A stretch of DNA of 64,000 bases from Betaproteobacteria bacterium (GTDB lineage: Bacteria > Pseudomonadota > Gammaproteobacteria > Burkholderiales > Burkholderiaceae_F). A model generated the notes under the pieces. It saw only the letters and a program-made list of their open reading frames with translations, was not told the DNA's origin and ran no database searches. Of the stretch, positions 37,269 to 48,200 are shown one piece after another. The DNA is taken from the NCBI GenBank assembly GCA_016861185.1, contig BOKW01000010.1, forward strand, positions 1-64,000, given 5' to 3'. How positions within the stretch are numbered: the first letter of the stretch is position 1; every line of letters begins with the position of its first letter. The position numbers and the translations under genes were made by a program.

Positions 37269-38213
37269 TCCACGACCGCGCCGACGTCCCACGCTGCGCC
37301 CGCCGCCGGCGCATTCACGACGGGTCTGCTGCTGGCCATCGCGGGCGCCGTGCTGTTTTCGGCGAAGGCGATCCTGGTCAAGCTGTCGTACCGCTACGGC
37401 GTCGATGCGGTCACGCTGATCGCCTTGCGGATGGCGTTTTCGGTGCCGTTCTTCGCGTTCGCGTTGTGGTTCGCTTCGCGCGGTGCGCCGCGGCTTTCCG
37501 GCGGTGAGCACGCGCGCCTCGTTCTGATCGGGCTGCTCGGCTACTACGCGGCGAGCTTCCTCGACTTCCTCGGGCTGCAGTACGTCACCGCGGCGCTCGA
37601 GCGCCTGATCCTCTATCTGACGCCGACGATCGTGCTGGTGATCTCGGCCGTCTGGCTGCGCAAGGCGATCACGCGGCTCGACGCGATCGCGCTCGCGCTG
37701 TCTTACGGCGGCATCGTGCTCGCGTTCTGGCACGACGTGTCGTTCGCCGGATCGAACGTGGCGCTCGGCGCGGCGCTCGTGTTCGGCTCGGCGGTCTGCT
37801 ACGCGCTGTGTCTGGTGCTGTCCGGCGAACTCGTCCGCCGCGTCGGCGCGATCAGGCTCGTCGCGTACGCGATGTGCGTCGCCTCGACCGCGTGCATCGT
37901 GCAGTTTCTGTTCGTCAACCCGCTGGCGAGCCTCGCGCAGCCGGCGCCGGTGTACTGGCTGACGGCCGCCAACGCGGTGTTTTCGACCGTGATCCCGGTG
38001 TTCGCGACGATGCTCGCGGTGGCGCGCATCGGCGCCGGCAACGCCGCCCTCGCGGGTACCGTCGGGCCGGTCGCGACGATCCTGCTCGGTTATCTGTTTC
38101 TCAGCGAAGCGATCTCGGGCTGGCAACTCGCCGGCACCGTGCTCGTGCTCGCCGGCGTGTTCGTGTTGTCTCGCAAGGGCGCGCCGCGCGCGCGGTCCGC
38201 GCCCGCCGATTGA
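37266..38213 (+). CDS. EamA/DMT superfamily permease
   Basis: 315-residue inner-membrane protein with ten predicted TM helices in two EamA repeats, starting at GTG (MSTTAPTSHAAPAAG). Repeat landmarks are AIAGAVLFSAKAILVKLSYR, LERLILYLTPTIVLV and the closing LSEAISGWQLAGTVLVLAG. The family exports amino acids, nucleobases or metabolites; the substrate cannot be deduced. A TAGAAT element sits right before the start. The quinone oxidoreductase gene follows 17 bp downstream on the same strand, so they are probably co-transcribed. Confidence 0.9.
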   Translation: MSTTAPTSHAAPAAGAFTTGLLLAIAGAVLFSAKAILVKLSYRYGVDAVTLIALRMAFSVPFFAFALWFASRGAPRLSGGEHARLVLIGLLGYYAASFLDFLGLQYVTAALERLILYLTPTIVLVISAVWLRKAITRLDAIALALSYGGIVLAFWHDVSFAGSNVALGAALVFGSAVCYALCLVLSGELVRRVGAIRLVAYAMCVASTACIVQFLFVNPLASLAQPAPVYWLTAANAVFSTVIPVFATMLAVARIGAGNAALAGTVGPVATILLGYLFLSEAISGWQLAGTVLVLAGVFVLSRKGAPRARSAPAD

Positions 38214-38230
38214 TCTTCAAGGAAACGACG

Positions 38231-39208
38231 ATGAAAACCCAGGCGATACGCATCCAGCAGCACGGCGGCCCCGAAGTTCTCGAACTCGTCGAGGTCGACG
38301 TCGGCGATCCCGGTCCGGACGAAGTCCGCATCCGCCACCACGCGATCGGGCTGAACTTCATCGACATCTATTACCGGATCGGCCTGTACCCGGCGGCGCT
38401 GCCGCACGGGCTCGGATTCGAGGGCGCGGGCGTGGTCGACGCCGTCGGCGCCAACGTGAAGTTCCTGAAGGAGGGCGACCGCGTCGCCTACGGCCAAAGC
38501 CCGCTCGGCGCATACGCCGGCGTGCGCGTGATGCCGCCGAACATGGTCGTCAAGCTGCCGGCGAAGATCAGTTTCGACGAGGCCGCCGCCGTGATGCTCA
38601 AGGGCCTCACGGTGCAGTACCTGTTCCGGCAGACGTATCGGCTGCAGGGCCACGAGACGATCCTGTTTCACGCCGCCGCGGGCGGCGTGGGTCTGATCGC
38701 CTGCCAGTGGGCGCGGGCGCTGGGCGTCAAGCTGATCGGTACCGTGTCGTCGCCGGAGAAGGCGGCGCTGGCGAAGAAGCACGGCGCCTGGGCCACCATC
38801 GACTACACGAAGGAGAACTTCGTCGAGCGCGTCAAGGAGCTGACCAAGGGCGAGAAGGTGCCAGTCGTCTACGACGGCGTGGGCAAGGACACGTGGGAAG
38901 GCTCGCTCGACTGCCTGCAGCCGCGCGGGCTGATGGTGAGCTTCGGCAACGCGTCCGGCCCCGTGAGCGGCGTGAGCCTCGGCATCCTGGCGCAGAAAGG
39001 CTCGCTGTTCGTCACGCGGCCTACGCTCGGCACGCACGTCGTTCCGCGCAGCCGGTTGGAAGCGTCGGCGGAAGAGCTGTTCGACCTGATGATCCGCGGC
39101 AAGATCAAAGTCGAGATCGACCAGCGCTACAGACTCGCCGACGCGGCGCAGGCGCACCGCGATCTGGCGAGCCGCAAGACGACGGGCTCGAGCGTGCTGA
39201 CGCCCTGA
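38231..39208 (+). CDS. qor: NADPH:quinone oxidoreductase, zinc-independent MDR family
   Basis: 325-residue cytoplasmic enzyme. It starts MKTQAIRIQQHGGPEVLEL and has the quinone oxidoreductase signature GLNFIDIYYRIGLYP, the VMLKGLTVQYL segment and the NADPH-binding glycine motif HAAAGGVGLIA with SSPEKAALAKKHGA. Zinc-binding cysteines of alcohol dehydrogenases are absent, as expected. It reduces quinones, often by one electron, and helps in redox stress. It lies downstream of the DMT permease in a likely two-gene unit. Confidence 0.94.
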   Translation: MKTQAIRIQQHGGPEVLELVEVDVGDPGPDEVRIRHHAIGLNFIDIYYRIGLYPAALPHGLGFEGAGVVDAVGANVKFLKEGDRVAYGQSPLGAYAGVRVMPPNMVVKLPAKISFDEAAAVMLKGLTVQYLFRQTYRLQGHETILFHAAAGGVGLIACQWARALGVKLIGTVSSPEKAALAKKHGAWATIDYTKENFVERVKELTKGEKVPVVYDGVGKDTWEGSLDCLQPRGLMVSFGNASGPVSGVSLGILAQKGSLFVTRPTLGTHVVPRSRLEASAEELFDLMIRGKIKVEIDQRYRLADAAQAHRDLASRKTTGSSVLTP

Positions 39209-39227
39209 GCCGCGCCTGCTTCCGCGC

Positions 39228-39749
39228 TCAGCTGGCCGGGCAGCCCTGCGCGCTGCCCGGCACCTTGCCGACCAGCAGCAGGAAGTTCTCGAACGGCCCC
39301 ATGTTGCCCATCGCTTCCATCTTCGGGCCGACGAACTCGAGCCGCCCGAACATCATCGCGCGCATCGGGCCGTAGTCGCCGCGGCCCATCTCGACCCAGC
39401 GCGCAGTCTCGGCGCTCATCACGTAGTCGACGCTGCGCTCGAGCTGCGTGGTTTCGACCTTGCCGCCGTAGACGCACAGCGCCTTTTCGCCTTTCAGCGC
39501 GATGCGCAGCTCGGCGGTCGGCGCCGCGCCGCAGTCGCTGCGGAACACGTGCATCACCTTGAAGCCGCGCCCCTTGTCGTTCTTCACCCAACCGGTCTCG
39601 ACGAGCTGATCGGTCAGCACGGAGTCCTTGTTCCAGGCTTCGCAGGCGCCCTGCGCCCATTCGGCCGACATCAGCGCCGGCTGCGCGGCAAGCGGACCGG
39701 CGGCGCAGGCGGCGAGCGCGCAGACGGCAAGGGCGGGGCGAAGCTTCAT
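39228..39749 (-). CDS. Secreted SCP2-like sterol-binding-fold protein
   Basis: 173 residues with a signal peptide (MKLRPALAVCALAACAAGPLAAQP). The mature part resembles SCP2-type lipid-binding domains: LRIALKGEKALCVYGGK, SVDYVMSAETARWVEMGRGDYG (in two pieces) and MRAMMFGRLEFVGPKMEAMGN. These proteins bind lipids, but the substrate here is unknown. The ATG at 39749 is followed by a normal export signal. A CRP-like palindrome lies about 80 bp upstream. Convergent with qor. Confidence 0.72.
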   Translation of the reverse strand: MKLRPALAVCALAACAAGPLAAQPALMSAEWAQGACEAWNKDSVLTDQLVETGWVKNDKGRGFKVMHVFRSDCGAAPTAELRIALKGEKALCVYGGKVETTQLERSVDYVMSAETARWVEMGRGDYGPMRAMMFGRLEFVGPKMEAMGNMGPFENFLLLVGKVPGSAQGCPAS

Positions 39750-39822
39750 CGTGTTCCCTTTCGGTCGAGGTGAGCGGGTCGCGCCGAACGGTATCCGCGC
39801 GCCGAAAAGCCAACAACGGGCT

Positions 39823-39840
39823 GCGTGATCGAGCTCACAC
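39823..39840 (-). promoter_or_regulatory. CRP/FNR-family palindrome
   Basis: GCGTGATCGAGCTCACAC contains GTGA-N6-TCAC and matches the CRP half-sites TGTGA/TCACA at 9 of 10 positions. It sits between the SCP2-like gene (start 39749) and the end of the methyltransferase-like gene, so it would most likely control the former. Confidence 0.4.
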
Positions 39841-39847
39841 AGCGCGG

Positions 39848-40288
39848 CTAGAGCACGCCCGGGATGAACCGGTGCGTGCGCGCGCGGTAGCCGGCGTATT
39901 CGGGAAAGCGCGCGAGCAGATAGCGCTCCTCGCGCACGGCTTTCGCGAGCAGCACGGCCGCAAGCGCGATCCAGGCACCGATGCGCCACGGCCGCGCATC
40001 GAGCGCGACGAAAGCCAGCAGCGCGAGCAGCACGGCCGAGTACATCGGGTGGCGCACGTGCGCGTAGATGCCGTGCATCACGAGGCGCGCGCCGTCCTTC
40101 ACTTCCGGCCGGATGTTGAAGTTGCCCGGCCGGTTGGCGGCGAGCGCAGCGAGCCCGACCGCGCCGCCCGCCGCGGCGAAGGTCGCCGCGAGCGCGATCG
40201 CGAGGACTTCAACGGCTGGCTGCGTCGTGACGATCAGCAGCCCGATCAGCAGGAACTGCAGCGCGACGAGCAGCCACGACGTCGCCAT
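39848..40288 (-). CDS. Isoprenylcysteine methyltransferase/PEMT-like membrane protein
   Basis: 146 residues with about four TM helices. The motif HGIYAHVRHPMYSAVLL followed by EERYLLARFPEYAGYRART is the typical SAM-binding C-terminal half of the ICMT/PEMT (phospholipid methyltransferase) family. Substrate is unknown; many bacterial members are uncharacterised. It lies 15 bp from the end of fbp on the same strand, so it may be the last gene of the pepN-fbp unit. Confidence 0.85.
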   Translation of the reverse strand: MATSWLLVALQFLLIGLLIVTTQPAVEVLAIALAATFAAAGGAVGLAALAANRPGNFNIRPEVKDGARLVMHGIYAHVRHPMYSAVLLALLAFVALDARPWRIGAWIALAAVLLAKAVREERYLLARFPEYAGYRARTHRFIPGVL

Positions 40289-40303
40289 CGCCGCTGCGCG
40301 CGC

Positions 40304-41302
40304 TCAGGCCCGCCGGTGCAGCGCGCTCACGTAGTCGACCTCGTTCTTCGAGCCGAGAATCACCGACACGCGCTCGTGCAGCTTCTTCGGCACGATCTCC
40401 AGGATGCGCTGCGTGCCGTTGGTCGCGGCGCCGCCGGCCTGCTCGACGAGGTAGCTCATCGGGTTCGCCTCGTACATCAGCCGCAGCTTGCCGGGTTTGT
40501 CGGGCTCGCGCTTGTCCCACGGGTACATGAAGATGCCGCCGCGGCTCATGATCCGGTGCACGTCGGCGACCATCGACGCGATCCAGCGCATGTTGAAGTC
40601 CTTGCCGCGCGGTCCTTCCTTGCCTGCGAGGCATTCGTCGATGTAGCGCTTCACCGGCGGCGCCCAGTGGCGCATGTTCGACATGTTGATCGCGAATTCC
40701 TTGGTATCGGCCGGGATCCTCACGTTCTCCTGCGTCAGGATGAAGCTGCCGGTGTCGCGGTCGAGCGTGAAGACCTGTACGCCGTGCCCGACCGACAGCA
40801 CGAGCACCGTCTGCGGGCCGTACACCGCGTAGCCGGCGCATACCTGGCGCGTGCCCGGCTGCAGGAAGTCGGTTTCGACCGGCTCGCGCCCCTTCGGCGC
40901 CGGCAGCACCGAGAAGATCGTTCCGATCGAGACGTTGACGTCGACGTTGCTCGAACCGTCGAGCGGATCGAACAGCAGCAGGTAGTTGCCGCGCGGATAC
41001 GCGACCGGGATGCCGTGCGGCGCGTTCATTTCCTCCGAGGCCATCGCCGCGAGATAACCGCCCCATTCGTTGGCCTCGACCAGGATCTCGTTGGCGATCA
41101 CGTCGAGCTTCTTCTGCGTTTCGCCCTGCACGTTGGTCGTTCCGAGCGAACCGAGCACGCCGCCGAGCGCGCCCTTGCCGACCGCGTGCGAGATCGTCTT
41201 GCACGCGCGTGCGACCGTCTCGAGCAGCAGCCGCAGATTCGGGTCGAGCCCGTGTTCCCGCTCGCAGCGGATCAGATGGTGGGTGAGGGACAGGCGGGGC
41301 AT
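40304..41302 (-). CDS. fbp: Fructose-1,6-bisphosphatase, class I
   Basis: 332-residue cytoplasmic enzyme removing the C1 phosphate of fructose 1,6-bisphosphate in gluconeogenesis or the Calvin cycle. Metal-binding motif [17 protein letters not shown] and the upstream MASEEM segment are intact; [18 protein letters not shown] and GGIFMYPWD match the sugar-phosphate site. Length is standard. Its ATG is one base after the pepN stop, so the genes are tightly coupled. Confidence 0.97.
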   Translation of the reverse strand: MPRLSLTHHLIRCEREHGLDPNLRLLLETVARACKTISHAVGKGALGGVLGSLGTTNVQGETQKKLDVIANEILVEANEWGGYLAAMASEEMNAPHGIPVAYPRGNYLLLFDPLDGSSNVDVNVSIGTIFSVLPAPKGREPVETDFLQPGTRQVCAGYAVYGPQTVLVLSVGHGVQVFTLDRDTGSFILTQENVRIPADTKEFAINMSNMRHWAPPVKRYIDECLAGKEGPRGKDFNMRWIASMVADVHRIMSRGGIFMYPWDKREPDKPGKLRLMYEANPMSYLVEQAGGAATNGTQRILEIVPKKLHERVSVILGSKNEVDYVSALHRRA

Positions 41303-41303
41303 C

Positions 41304-43991
41304 TCAGTTCTCCAGCGCTTTCGTCACGATCTCGCGGACGTCGCGCGAAAGCCGCGGCGCGCGCGCAACCTCGGCGAGCGCGTCCTTCATCAGGCGCTGG
41401 CGGTCGGGCGTGAACTTGCGCCAGCGATCGAGCGAGCGCGCCACGCGCGCGGCCACCGTCGGGTTGACCGGATCGAGCGCCAGCACCTGCTCGCGCCAGA
41501 ACGCGTAGCCGGCGCCGTCGCTGCGGTGGAACTCCGCCGGGTTGTGCGCGCAGAAGCCGAGCACGAGCGCGTAGACGTTGTTCGGGTTCGACGCCGAATA
41601 CGCCGGATGGCGCAGCAGCATCCTCACGCGCTCCAGCACGCGCGGCTCGCCGCGCTGCGCGATCGCCGTGGCCTGCACCTGGAACCACTTGTTCATCAGC
41701 AGCGGCTCGTGCGCCCAGTCGCGCGCGAGCTGCAGCAGCACCTCGACTTTGAACGGCGCCGCGCTGTTGACGATCGCCGCCAGCGCCGCCTGCTTGTCGG
41801 TCATGTTGGTCGCGTTGGCAAGCTGCGCGCGCGCCAGCGCGAGTGCCTCGTCGTCGCCGCTGTCGACCAGATAGGTCAGCGCCAGGTTGCGCAGTCCGCG
41901 GCGGCCGGCGGCGGCCGGCGTCGGCAGGTACGGGCCGGGCACTTCGTTGTCTTCGTGGGCCCGCCTCAGCTCTGCCGCGAGCCTGCGGCCCAGTTCGCGG
42001 CGGACGAACTGGCGCGCCGCGCGGATCGCCTCGGGATCGACCATCGCGCGCTGCTCCGCGATGAACGACTCGGCCGGAAGCTGCAGCGCCTGCTCGCGAA
42101 ACGCCGGTGCGAGCTGCGCGTCGGTGAGCGTGCGGCGGAACACGTCGACGAAGGCGTCGTCCACGTGCGGCGACTGCTGCGTCTCGAACGCTTCGGTCGC
42201 GGCGAGCAGCCGCGCGACCGCGAGCCGCTGGCCGGCTTCCCAACGGTTGAAGGCATCGCCGTCGTGCGCAGCGAGGAAAGCGAGCTCGGCATCCGAATAG
42301 CGGTAGTCGACGATCACCGGCGCGGAGAAGTCCCGCAGCAGCGAAGGCACCGGCGGCTCCGTGACCTCGACGAAGCGGTAGGTCCGGCTCGGCTCGGCGA
42401 GCTCCAGCACGCGCGTGCCGGCCATCGGGGTCGCTTCGCCTTCGAGCTGCAGCGGCAGGTCGCGGCCGTCGGCGCCGACCAGCCCGACCGCGAACGGGAT
42501 GTGAAACGGCTCCTTGTCGGGCTGCCCCGGCGTCGGCGGACAGCTTTGCGTCAGCGTCAGCTCATAGATGCCGTGCGCCTCGTCGTAGCTCGTCGCCACC
42601 GCGATGCGCGGCGTGCCGGCCTGCGCGTACCAGCGGCCGAACTGCGTGAAATCGCGGCGGTTGGCGTCGCCCATCGCCGCGACGAAGTCGTCGCAGGTCA
42701 CCGCCTGCCCGTCGTGCCGCTTGAAGTACAGGTCGAGACCGCGCCGGAAGCCTTCGCGCCCGAGCAGCGTCTGCAACATGCGGACCACCTCGGCGCCTTT
42801 TTCGTAGACGGTGGCGGTGTAGAAGTTGCCGATCTCCTGGTAGGAATCGGGCCGCACCGGATGCGCCATCGGGCCGGCGTCCTCCGGGAACTGCGCCGCG
42901 CGCAGCGCACGCACGTCGTCGATGCGCTTGACCGCGCGCGCGAACGCGGCCGCGCTGCCTTCGGCGTGCTCCGCCATCATGTCCGCGGAGAACTCCTGGT
43001 CGCGGAAGACGGTCAGGCCTTCCTTGAGACTCAACTGGAACCAGTCGCGGCAGGTCACGCGGTTGCCGGTCCAGTTGTGGAAGTACTCGTGCCCGACGAT
43101 CGACTCGATGTTCGCGTAATCGGCGTCGGTGGCGACCAGCGGATTCGCCAGCACGTACTTCGCGTTGAAGATGTTGAGCCCCTTGTTCTCCATCGCTCCC
43201 ATGTTGAAGTCGTTGGAGGCGACGATCATGAAGCGGTCCAGGTCCAGCTCGAGCCCGTAGCGCCGCTCGTCCCAGCGGATCGCGCGCTGCAGGCTCTCCA
43301 TCGCGTGCGCGGTCTTGTCGAGCTGGTCCGGCTCGACCCACACCTGCAGCAGCACCTCGCGTCCGGAGCGCGTCTTCAGACGCTCCTCGCGGCATACGAA
43401 CCGGCCCGCGACCAGTGCGAACAGGTAACTCGGCTTCGGAAACGGATCCTCCCAGCGCGCCCAGTGGCGGCCGTCGGGCAGATCGCCCTGACCGGCGAGG
43501 TTGCCGTTCGATAGCAGTACGGGATAGCGCGCCTTTTCGGCGCGCAGCGTCACGGTGTACGTGGCCATCACGTCGGGCCGATCGGGGAAAAACGTGATGC
43601 GGCGGAAGCCCTCCGCCTCGCACTGCGTGAAGAAGCTGCCGTGCGACACGAACAGCCCCATCAGCTCGGTATTGGCCGCCGGTCGGATGCGGTTGCGGAT
43701 GCGCAGCGCGAACGCGTCGCGCGGCGGCTGCAGCGCGATGCGACCGGCGTCGAGCGTGTAGCGGTCGGCGCCGACCGTGCGGCCGTCCAGCTCGATCGAT
43801 TGCAGCTCGAGATCTTCGCCGTCGAGCAGGAGGGTTCCGCCGGGACCCACCGGATTGCGCCGCACCGCCATCGAAGCGACGACCTGCGTCAGCTCCGGGT
43901 CGAGGTCGAACTCCAGCTCGATGCGGTCGACGAGGTAGGGAGGCGGCTTGTAGTCGGCGCGCCGGACCGTGACGACTTGATCGTTTCGCAT
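41304..43991 (-). CDS. pepN: Aminopeptidase N (M1 family)
   Basis: 895-residue zinc aminopeptidase that removes N-terminal residues from peptides in the cytoplasm. The substrate motif GAMENKGLN precedes HEYFHNW (zinc motif HExxH, residues about 300-304), followed by the third ligand in [14 protein letters not shown]. Length agrees with E. coli PepN. The ATG at 43991 ([11 protein letters not shown]) is preferred; a GTG three codons upstream is possible. It is the first gene of the pepN-fbp pair. Confidence 0.96.
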   Translation of the reverse strand: MRNDQVVTVRRADYKPPPYLVDRIELEFDLDPELTQVVASMAVRRNPVGPGGTLLLDGEDLELQSIELDGRTVGADRYTLDAGRIALQPPRDAFALRIRNRIRPAANTELMGLFVSHGSFFTQCEAEGFRRITFFPDRPDVMATYTVTLRAEKARYPVLLSNGNLAGQGDLPDGRHWARWEDPFPKPSYLFALVAGRFVCREERLKTRSGREVLLQVWVEPDQLDKTAHAMESLQRAIRWDERRYGLELDLDRFMIVASNDFNMGAMENKGLNIFNAKYVLANPLVATDADYANIESIVGHEYFHNWTGNRVTCRDWFQLSLKEGLTVFRDQEFSADMMAEHAEGSAAAFARAVKRIDDVRALRAAQFPEDAGPMAHPVRPDSYQEIGNFYTATVYEKGAEVVRMLQTLLGREGFRRGLDLYFKRHDGQAVTCDDFVAAMGDANRRDFTQFGRWYAQAGTPRIAVATSYDEAHGIYELTLTQSCPPTPGQPDKEPFHIPFAVGLVGADGRDLPLQLEGEATPMAGTRVLELAEPSRTYRFVEVTEPPVPSLLRDFSAPVIVDYRYSDAELAFLAAHDGDAFNRWEAGQRLAVARLLAATEAFETQQSPHVDDAFVDVFRRTLTDAQLAPAFREQALQLPAESFIAEQRAMVDPEAIRAARQFVRRELGRRLAAELRRAHEDNEVPGPYLPTPAAAGRRGLRNLALTYLVDSGDDEALALARAQLANATNMTDKQAALAAIVNSAAPFKVEVLLQLARDWAHEPLLMNKWFQVQATAIAQRGEPRVLERVRMLLRHPAYSASNPNNVYALVLGFCAHNPAEFHRSDGAGYAFWREQVLALDPVNPTVAARVARSLDRWRKFTPDRQRLMKDALAEVARAPRLSRDVREIVTKALEN

Positions 43992-44444
43992 GCGGGGCAC
44001 TCATCGGGGCCACGCCTGGCCCGGCACGACCGATTGTACGGACCCTGCTTTGCGTCGGCGTTCGCGCGTTCGCGACCCGAGTCGCCGAATCCGGGGTGTC
44101 GATTGCGGTGACGCAGGAGAGGCATTGCGGCTCGCCCGGGCGGTCGACCATCAAGGACGCTTCGAGCGTGCAGGCGATCGCGACGTTGACGCCGTCCGCT
44201 CCGGTCCATTGCGGACAGCGCGGCCACGGGACCGCCGCATGGCCGGTGCCGGCTACTGCGGTGGAAGCCGATCGACTGGAGCATCGACGCGCCCGATTGG
44301 CGGTCGTCGACTCGATGCGCGTCCTGTCCTGGGACCGTGCAGCGCACGGCAGGACGGCCTTACGCGAGACAAGAAGACCGCGGCCGACGAGTTGCGTCGT
44401 GCGGCGCGTTGCCGGAGAGCGGTTTCGCCCGCACCGGCCCAAGC
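43992..44444. other. Long intergenic region without a supported gene
   Basis: About 450 bp lie between the PEP-CTERM terminator and pepN. Short open frames exist on both strands, but none has a good start site, protein-like composition or a recognisable family. The pepN promoter presumably lies here. I could not find a convincing -35/-10 pair, RNA structure or repeat. Confidence 0.5.
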
Positions 44445-44474
44445 GGCGGAGCCCGGTCGATTGCGGGCTCCGCC
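44445..44474 (-). terminator. Terminator-like hairpin after the PEP-CTERM gene
   Basis: Perfect 11-bp inverted arms (44445-44455 and 44464-44474, GGCGGAGCCCG/CGGGCTCCGCC) with an 8-nt loop, 17 bp past the stop codon. A run of U is lacking, so it may act as an mRNA-end stabiliser or a weak terminator. Confidence 0.65.
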
Positions 44475-44491
44475 ACCGTGCTGTCGGCCGA

Positions 44492-45013
44492 TTACCGGCG
44501 GCGGCGACTCAGCGCAACGGCCACCAGGCCGAGACCCAACAGGGCGAGCGAAGCCGGCTCCGGCACGCGGGCCACCGTCAAGTCGATCAATGCCTGTTGG
44601 CCCGGGCTCCAACTCGAGTTGTTCAGCAACAGCGTCAGGGAGTTCGCCGTGAAGGAGATGTCGCTTGCGTCGAAGCCTGCCGACTGCGAGAAGTTCAGGC
44701 TTGCACCGAGGATGCCGTCCAGCCCGGACAGCGTCAGGACTTCACCCGCGCCCATACCCAAACCGCCCCCGCTGATCAGCGTCAGGAGCACGCTCGACGC
44801 TCCGATGTCGATCGAGAAGAACGGGTTGCCGACGAGGTTCAATTGGAACTCGATGCCGGGATCCGTGACCGTGTTGCTTGCCGGGCTGCACGACCAGAAG
44901 CTGCCGTTGGGTTGCATGTCGCAATCGGCCGTCTGTCCGAGCAAGGATGCGTGCGCGGTCGGTGCGGCGGCGAGCATCAGGACGCAAGCGAGCGAAGCGA
45001 GTTTTCTGATCAT
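44492..45013 (-). CDS. PEP-CTERM sorting domain protein
   Basis: 173-residue exported protein: signal peptide MIRKLASLACVLMLAAAPTA(HA), a beta-rich middle with few charges, and a C-terminal VPEPASLALLGLGLVAVALS then RRRR, the PEP-CTERM signal recognised by exosortase. Such proteins are linked to extracellular polymer production in environmental betaproteobacteria. No exosortase gene is in this window, so it must act in trans. The ATG follows a GGGAGG site. A candidate promoter lies at 45125-45152. Confidence 0.93.
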   Translation of the reverse strand: MIRKLASLACVLMLAAAPTAHASLLGQTADCDMQPNGSFWSCSPASNTVTDPGIEFQLNLVGNPFFSIDIGASSVLLTLISGGGLGMGAGEVLTLSGLDGILGASLNFSQSAGFDASDISFTANSLTLLLNNSSWSPGQQALIDLTVARVPEPASLALLGLGLVAVALSRRRR

Positions 45014-45124
45014 CTGCTTTCCTCCCAGGTTGGATGCGCAGCACCTTCGATCCGCGCAGAGGCATCGCAGCACTATCCATGCCATGGCGCCGGCCGTTAA
45101 CAAAAACAACAGCTTGTGTTCCAG

Positions 45125-45152
45125 CCAATACACCAGCTGGCGAAGGTGTCAA
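45125..45152 (-). promoter_or_regulatory. Candidate sigma-70 promoter of the PEP-CTERM gene
   Basis: On the minus strand a perfect TTGACA (45152-45147) is followed after 16 bp by TATTGG (45130-45125). The transcript would start near 45118 and carry a leader of about 105 nt. The region 45014-45205 holds nothing else I can support. Confidence 0.45.
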
Positions 45153-45205
45153 ATCTCCCGACGCAACCCGTGCGTGTCCGCGCGCGGGCTCGCCGAGCGG
45201 CGCGG

Positions 45206-48200
45206 TCAGCGTGGACGCGCGAGCGCGGCGTCGATGCCGCGCAGGAAGGGGCCGGCCTCGATCGGCTTGGTCCAGTAGTCGGCGAATCCCGCCGCGCGCG
45301 CGTGCGCGATGTCGGCCGGCATCGCGTTGGCCGACAGTCCGATGCACGGGATCGACTTCGTTTCCGGGCGCGCGCGCAGCTCCGCAAGCAGGGTTGCGCC
45401 GTCGGTGTCGGGCAGCCGCATGTCGAGCAGGATCAGATCGGGCTGGCACACCGCGGCCATCACGCGGCCGCTGGCGCCGTCGCCCGCGGTGAACAGCTTC
45501 ACGTTCGGCCGCAGCGCGAGAAGCTGCTCGACGACCGCGACGTTCGACGGATTGTCCTCGACGTACAGCACGGTGCCGCGCACGTCGTCGCGCGGCTCGA
45601 CGCTGGCCGGCGCGATCGCCTGCAGCACGTCGGCGGCTTCGTCGCGTGCGGCCGACGCCGCTTGCAGCGCCACGTGGAACGCGCTGCCCGCGCCGGGTTC
45701 GCTGGTCACGGTGAGCCGGCCGCCCATCTGCTCGACGAGCCGCAGCGCGATCGTCAGGCCGATGCCGGTGCCTTCGATCGGCGCCGACTCCATGCCGAGC
45801 CGGTTGAACGGTTCGAAGAGCTTTTCGATCTGCGCGGGCGCGAGCCCCGGCCCGGTGTCGCGTACGGTGATCAGCGCGCGGCCTTCGGCATCGGCGTCCA
45901 GGTCGACGTCGATGCGGCCGCCTTCGCGGTTGTACTTCACCGCGTTCGACAGCAGGTTCAGCAGCACCTGCTTGAGCCGCGTGCGGTCGGCCCAGACGTT
46001 GGCCGGCGCGCGCGCGGTCTGCCTCTGCCCGATCCCAAGGCGCCTGCGCTGCGCGTCGGCCGCCACCAGCGCGATGCACTCGTCGATGACCTCGGCCAGC
46101 GGAACGATCGCCATCGAAAGCCGCAGCGCGCCCGCCTCGATGCGCGACAGGTCGAGGATCTCGTTGATCAGGTTCAGCAGGTGCCAGCCGGCCTGCTGGA
46201 TCTTGTCGACGCGGTCGCGCTGCGCAGGCGCCAGCGGATGCGCGCGGTCCAGCTCGAGCACCTGCGTGAAGCCGATGATCGCGTTCAGCGGCGTGCGCAG
46301 TTCGTGGCTCATCCGTGACAGGAACTCGCTTTTCGCCTGGCTCGCGCGCTCGGCGGTTTCCTTCGCCAGCAGCGCGGCCTCCGCGGTGCGCCGCTCGGTC
46401 ACGTCCCAGGCCACGCCGAGCTGACGCACGCGCCGGCCCTGCGCGTCGCGTTCGATCTGCGCGCGGTGCGCGAGATGCCGCACCGCGCCGTCGGGCAGCA
46501 CGATGCGCGCCTCGAAATCGAGCGGCTGTCCCGTCTCGAGCGCGCGCAGGCTCTCGCGCTGCACGCGCTCGCGGTCGTCGGGGTGGACGAACCGCCGCCA
46601 CTGCTGCGCGAGGTCGCCGAGTTCGGCACGCTCTCGGCCGTACAGCTTGCACATCTCGTCGTCCCAGGCGACCGCGCCGGTGGCGAGATCGACTTCCCAC
46701 AGGCCGATGCCGACCGCGCTCGTGGTCATCCGCATGCGCTCGAGCAGCGCGCGCGCGGTCTGCTCGGCGGCGCGCAGCGCGCGCTCGGCCTGCACGCGCG
46801 CGCTGACGTCGAACGTCACGCCGTACATCCGCACCGGCTCGCCCGCCTCGTTGCGCTGGTAGACGCCGCGCACCGCGAGGTGGCGGATCGACCCGTCCGG
46901 ATGGATCGTGCGGTATTCGGCCTCGAACGGCTTGTCTTCGAGCCGTGCTTCGATCGACGCCTGCTTGAGCGCGGGCAGGTCGGCCGGCGCGATCGTCGCT
47001 TCGAGCGCCCACCACAGGTCTTCGTACGGCCCGGGCGGCACGCCGTGCATGCGGCACAGCAGCTCGTCGGCGTCCATCTTGCGCGTGCGCGCGTCGATGT
47101 GCCACGCCGCCAGCCCGGCCGCCTGCGTGGCGAGCTTCAGCCTTTCGGCCAGCTCGAGCGCGCGCTGCTCCGCTGCGTGGCTTTCGGTGACGTCCCAGTT
47201 GACGCCGACCATGCGTACGACCACGCTGGCGGCGTCGCGCTCGACGCTGCCGCGCGAAGCGAGGTGCCGCACGGTGCCGTCGGGCCAGACGACGCGAAAC
47301 TCGATGTCGAGCGGCGCCAGGCCGTCCCATGCGTCCTGCACCGCGCGCGCTGCGCGGCTGCGATCGTCGGGGTGGACCGCGTCGAGCCAGATGCGGTCGC
47401 CGAAGCTCTCGCGCGTTGCGCCGAACAGCGCGTACATCGCGTCGTCCCACACCGACGCGCCGGTCGCCAGGTCCCAGACCCACACGCCCATGCCGACCGA
47501 AGCGGTCGCCAGCCGCAGCCGGTCCGACAGTTCGTCGCGTTCGCGCTGCGCGCGGCGGATCTCGGTGATGTCGATATCGGTGCCGAGCACGTGCGCGGCG
47601 CGCCCCTCGGCGTCGCGCCGGAAGACGAAGCGCTCGGCGATCACGCGCTCCTCGCCGTCGGGGCGGACGATGCGGTATTCGCACTCGCCGCCTTCGGCGG
47701 GCGTGCGCTCCGCGCCGAAGCGCTGCGCCACGCGCGCGCGATCGTCCGGGTGCACGCAGGCGAGCCACGCCGCGTGCGTCGGCACCCAGTCGGGCGGCTG
47801 CCCGTACAGCTCGTACATGCGCGCGTCCCAGGTCGCGCCTTCGGCTCCGAGCGCGCATTCCCACACGCCGATGCCGGCCGTCCGGGTGGCCAGTTCGAGC
47901 CGCTCGTTGGCCGAGCGCAGCGCGGCTTCGGCGCGGCGCGTTTCGGTCACGTCGAGCGAGGCGCCGACGATGTGCAGCGGCTGCCCGGCGGCGTCGCGCC
48001 GCAGCGCGCGCCGCGACAGGATGTGCCGCACGCCCTTGTGCGGATGGTTGATGCGGTATTCGAGCTCGATCGGCTCGTCGCTCGCGTGCGAACGCGCGCG
48101 CGCGGCGAGCACCGCCGCGCGGTCTTCGGGCAGCACGGCGGCGAAGAACTGCTCGCCCGCGGGCAGCGGCCCGTCGGGATCGAAGCCGTACATCAGCTTC

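Noticed and set aside
43992..44444. Short open frames on both strands as small genes
   Set aside because: No ribosome-binding sites, no coding-like composition and no recognisable domains.
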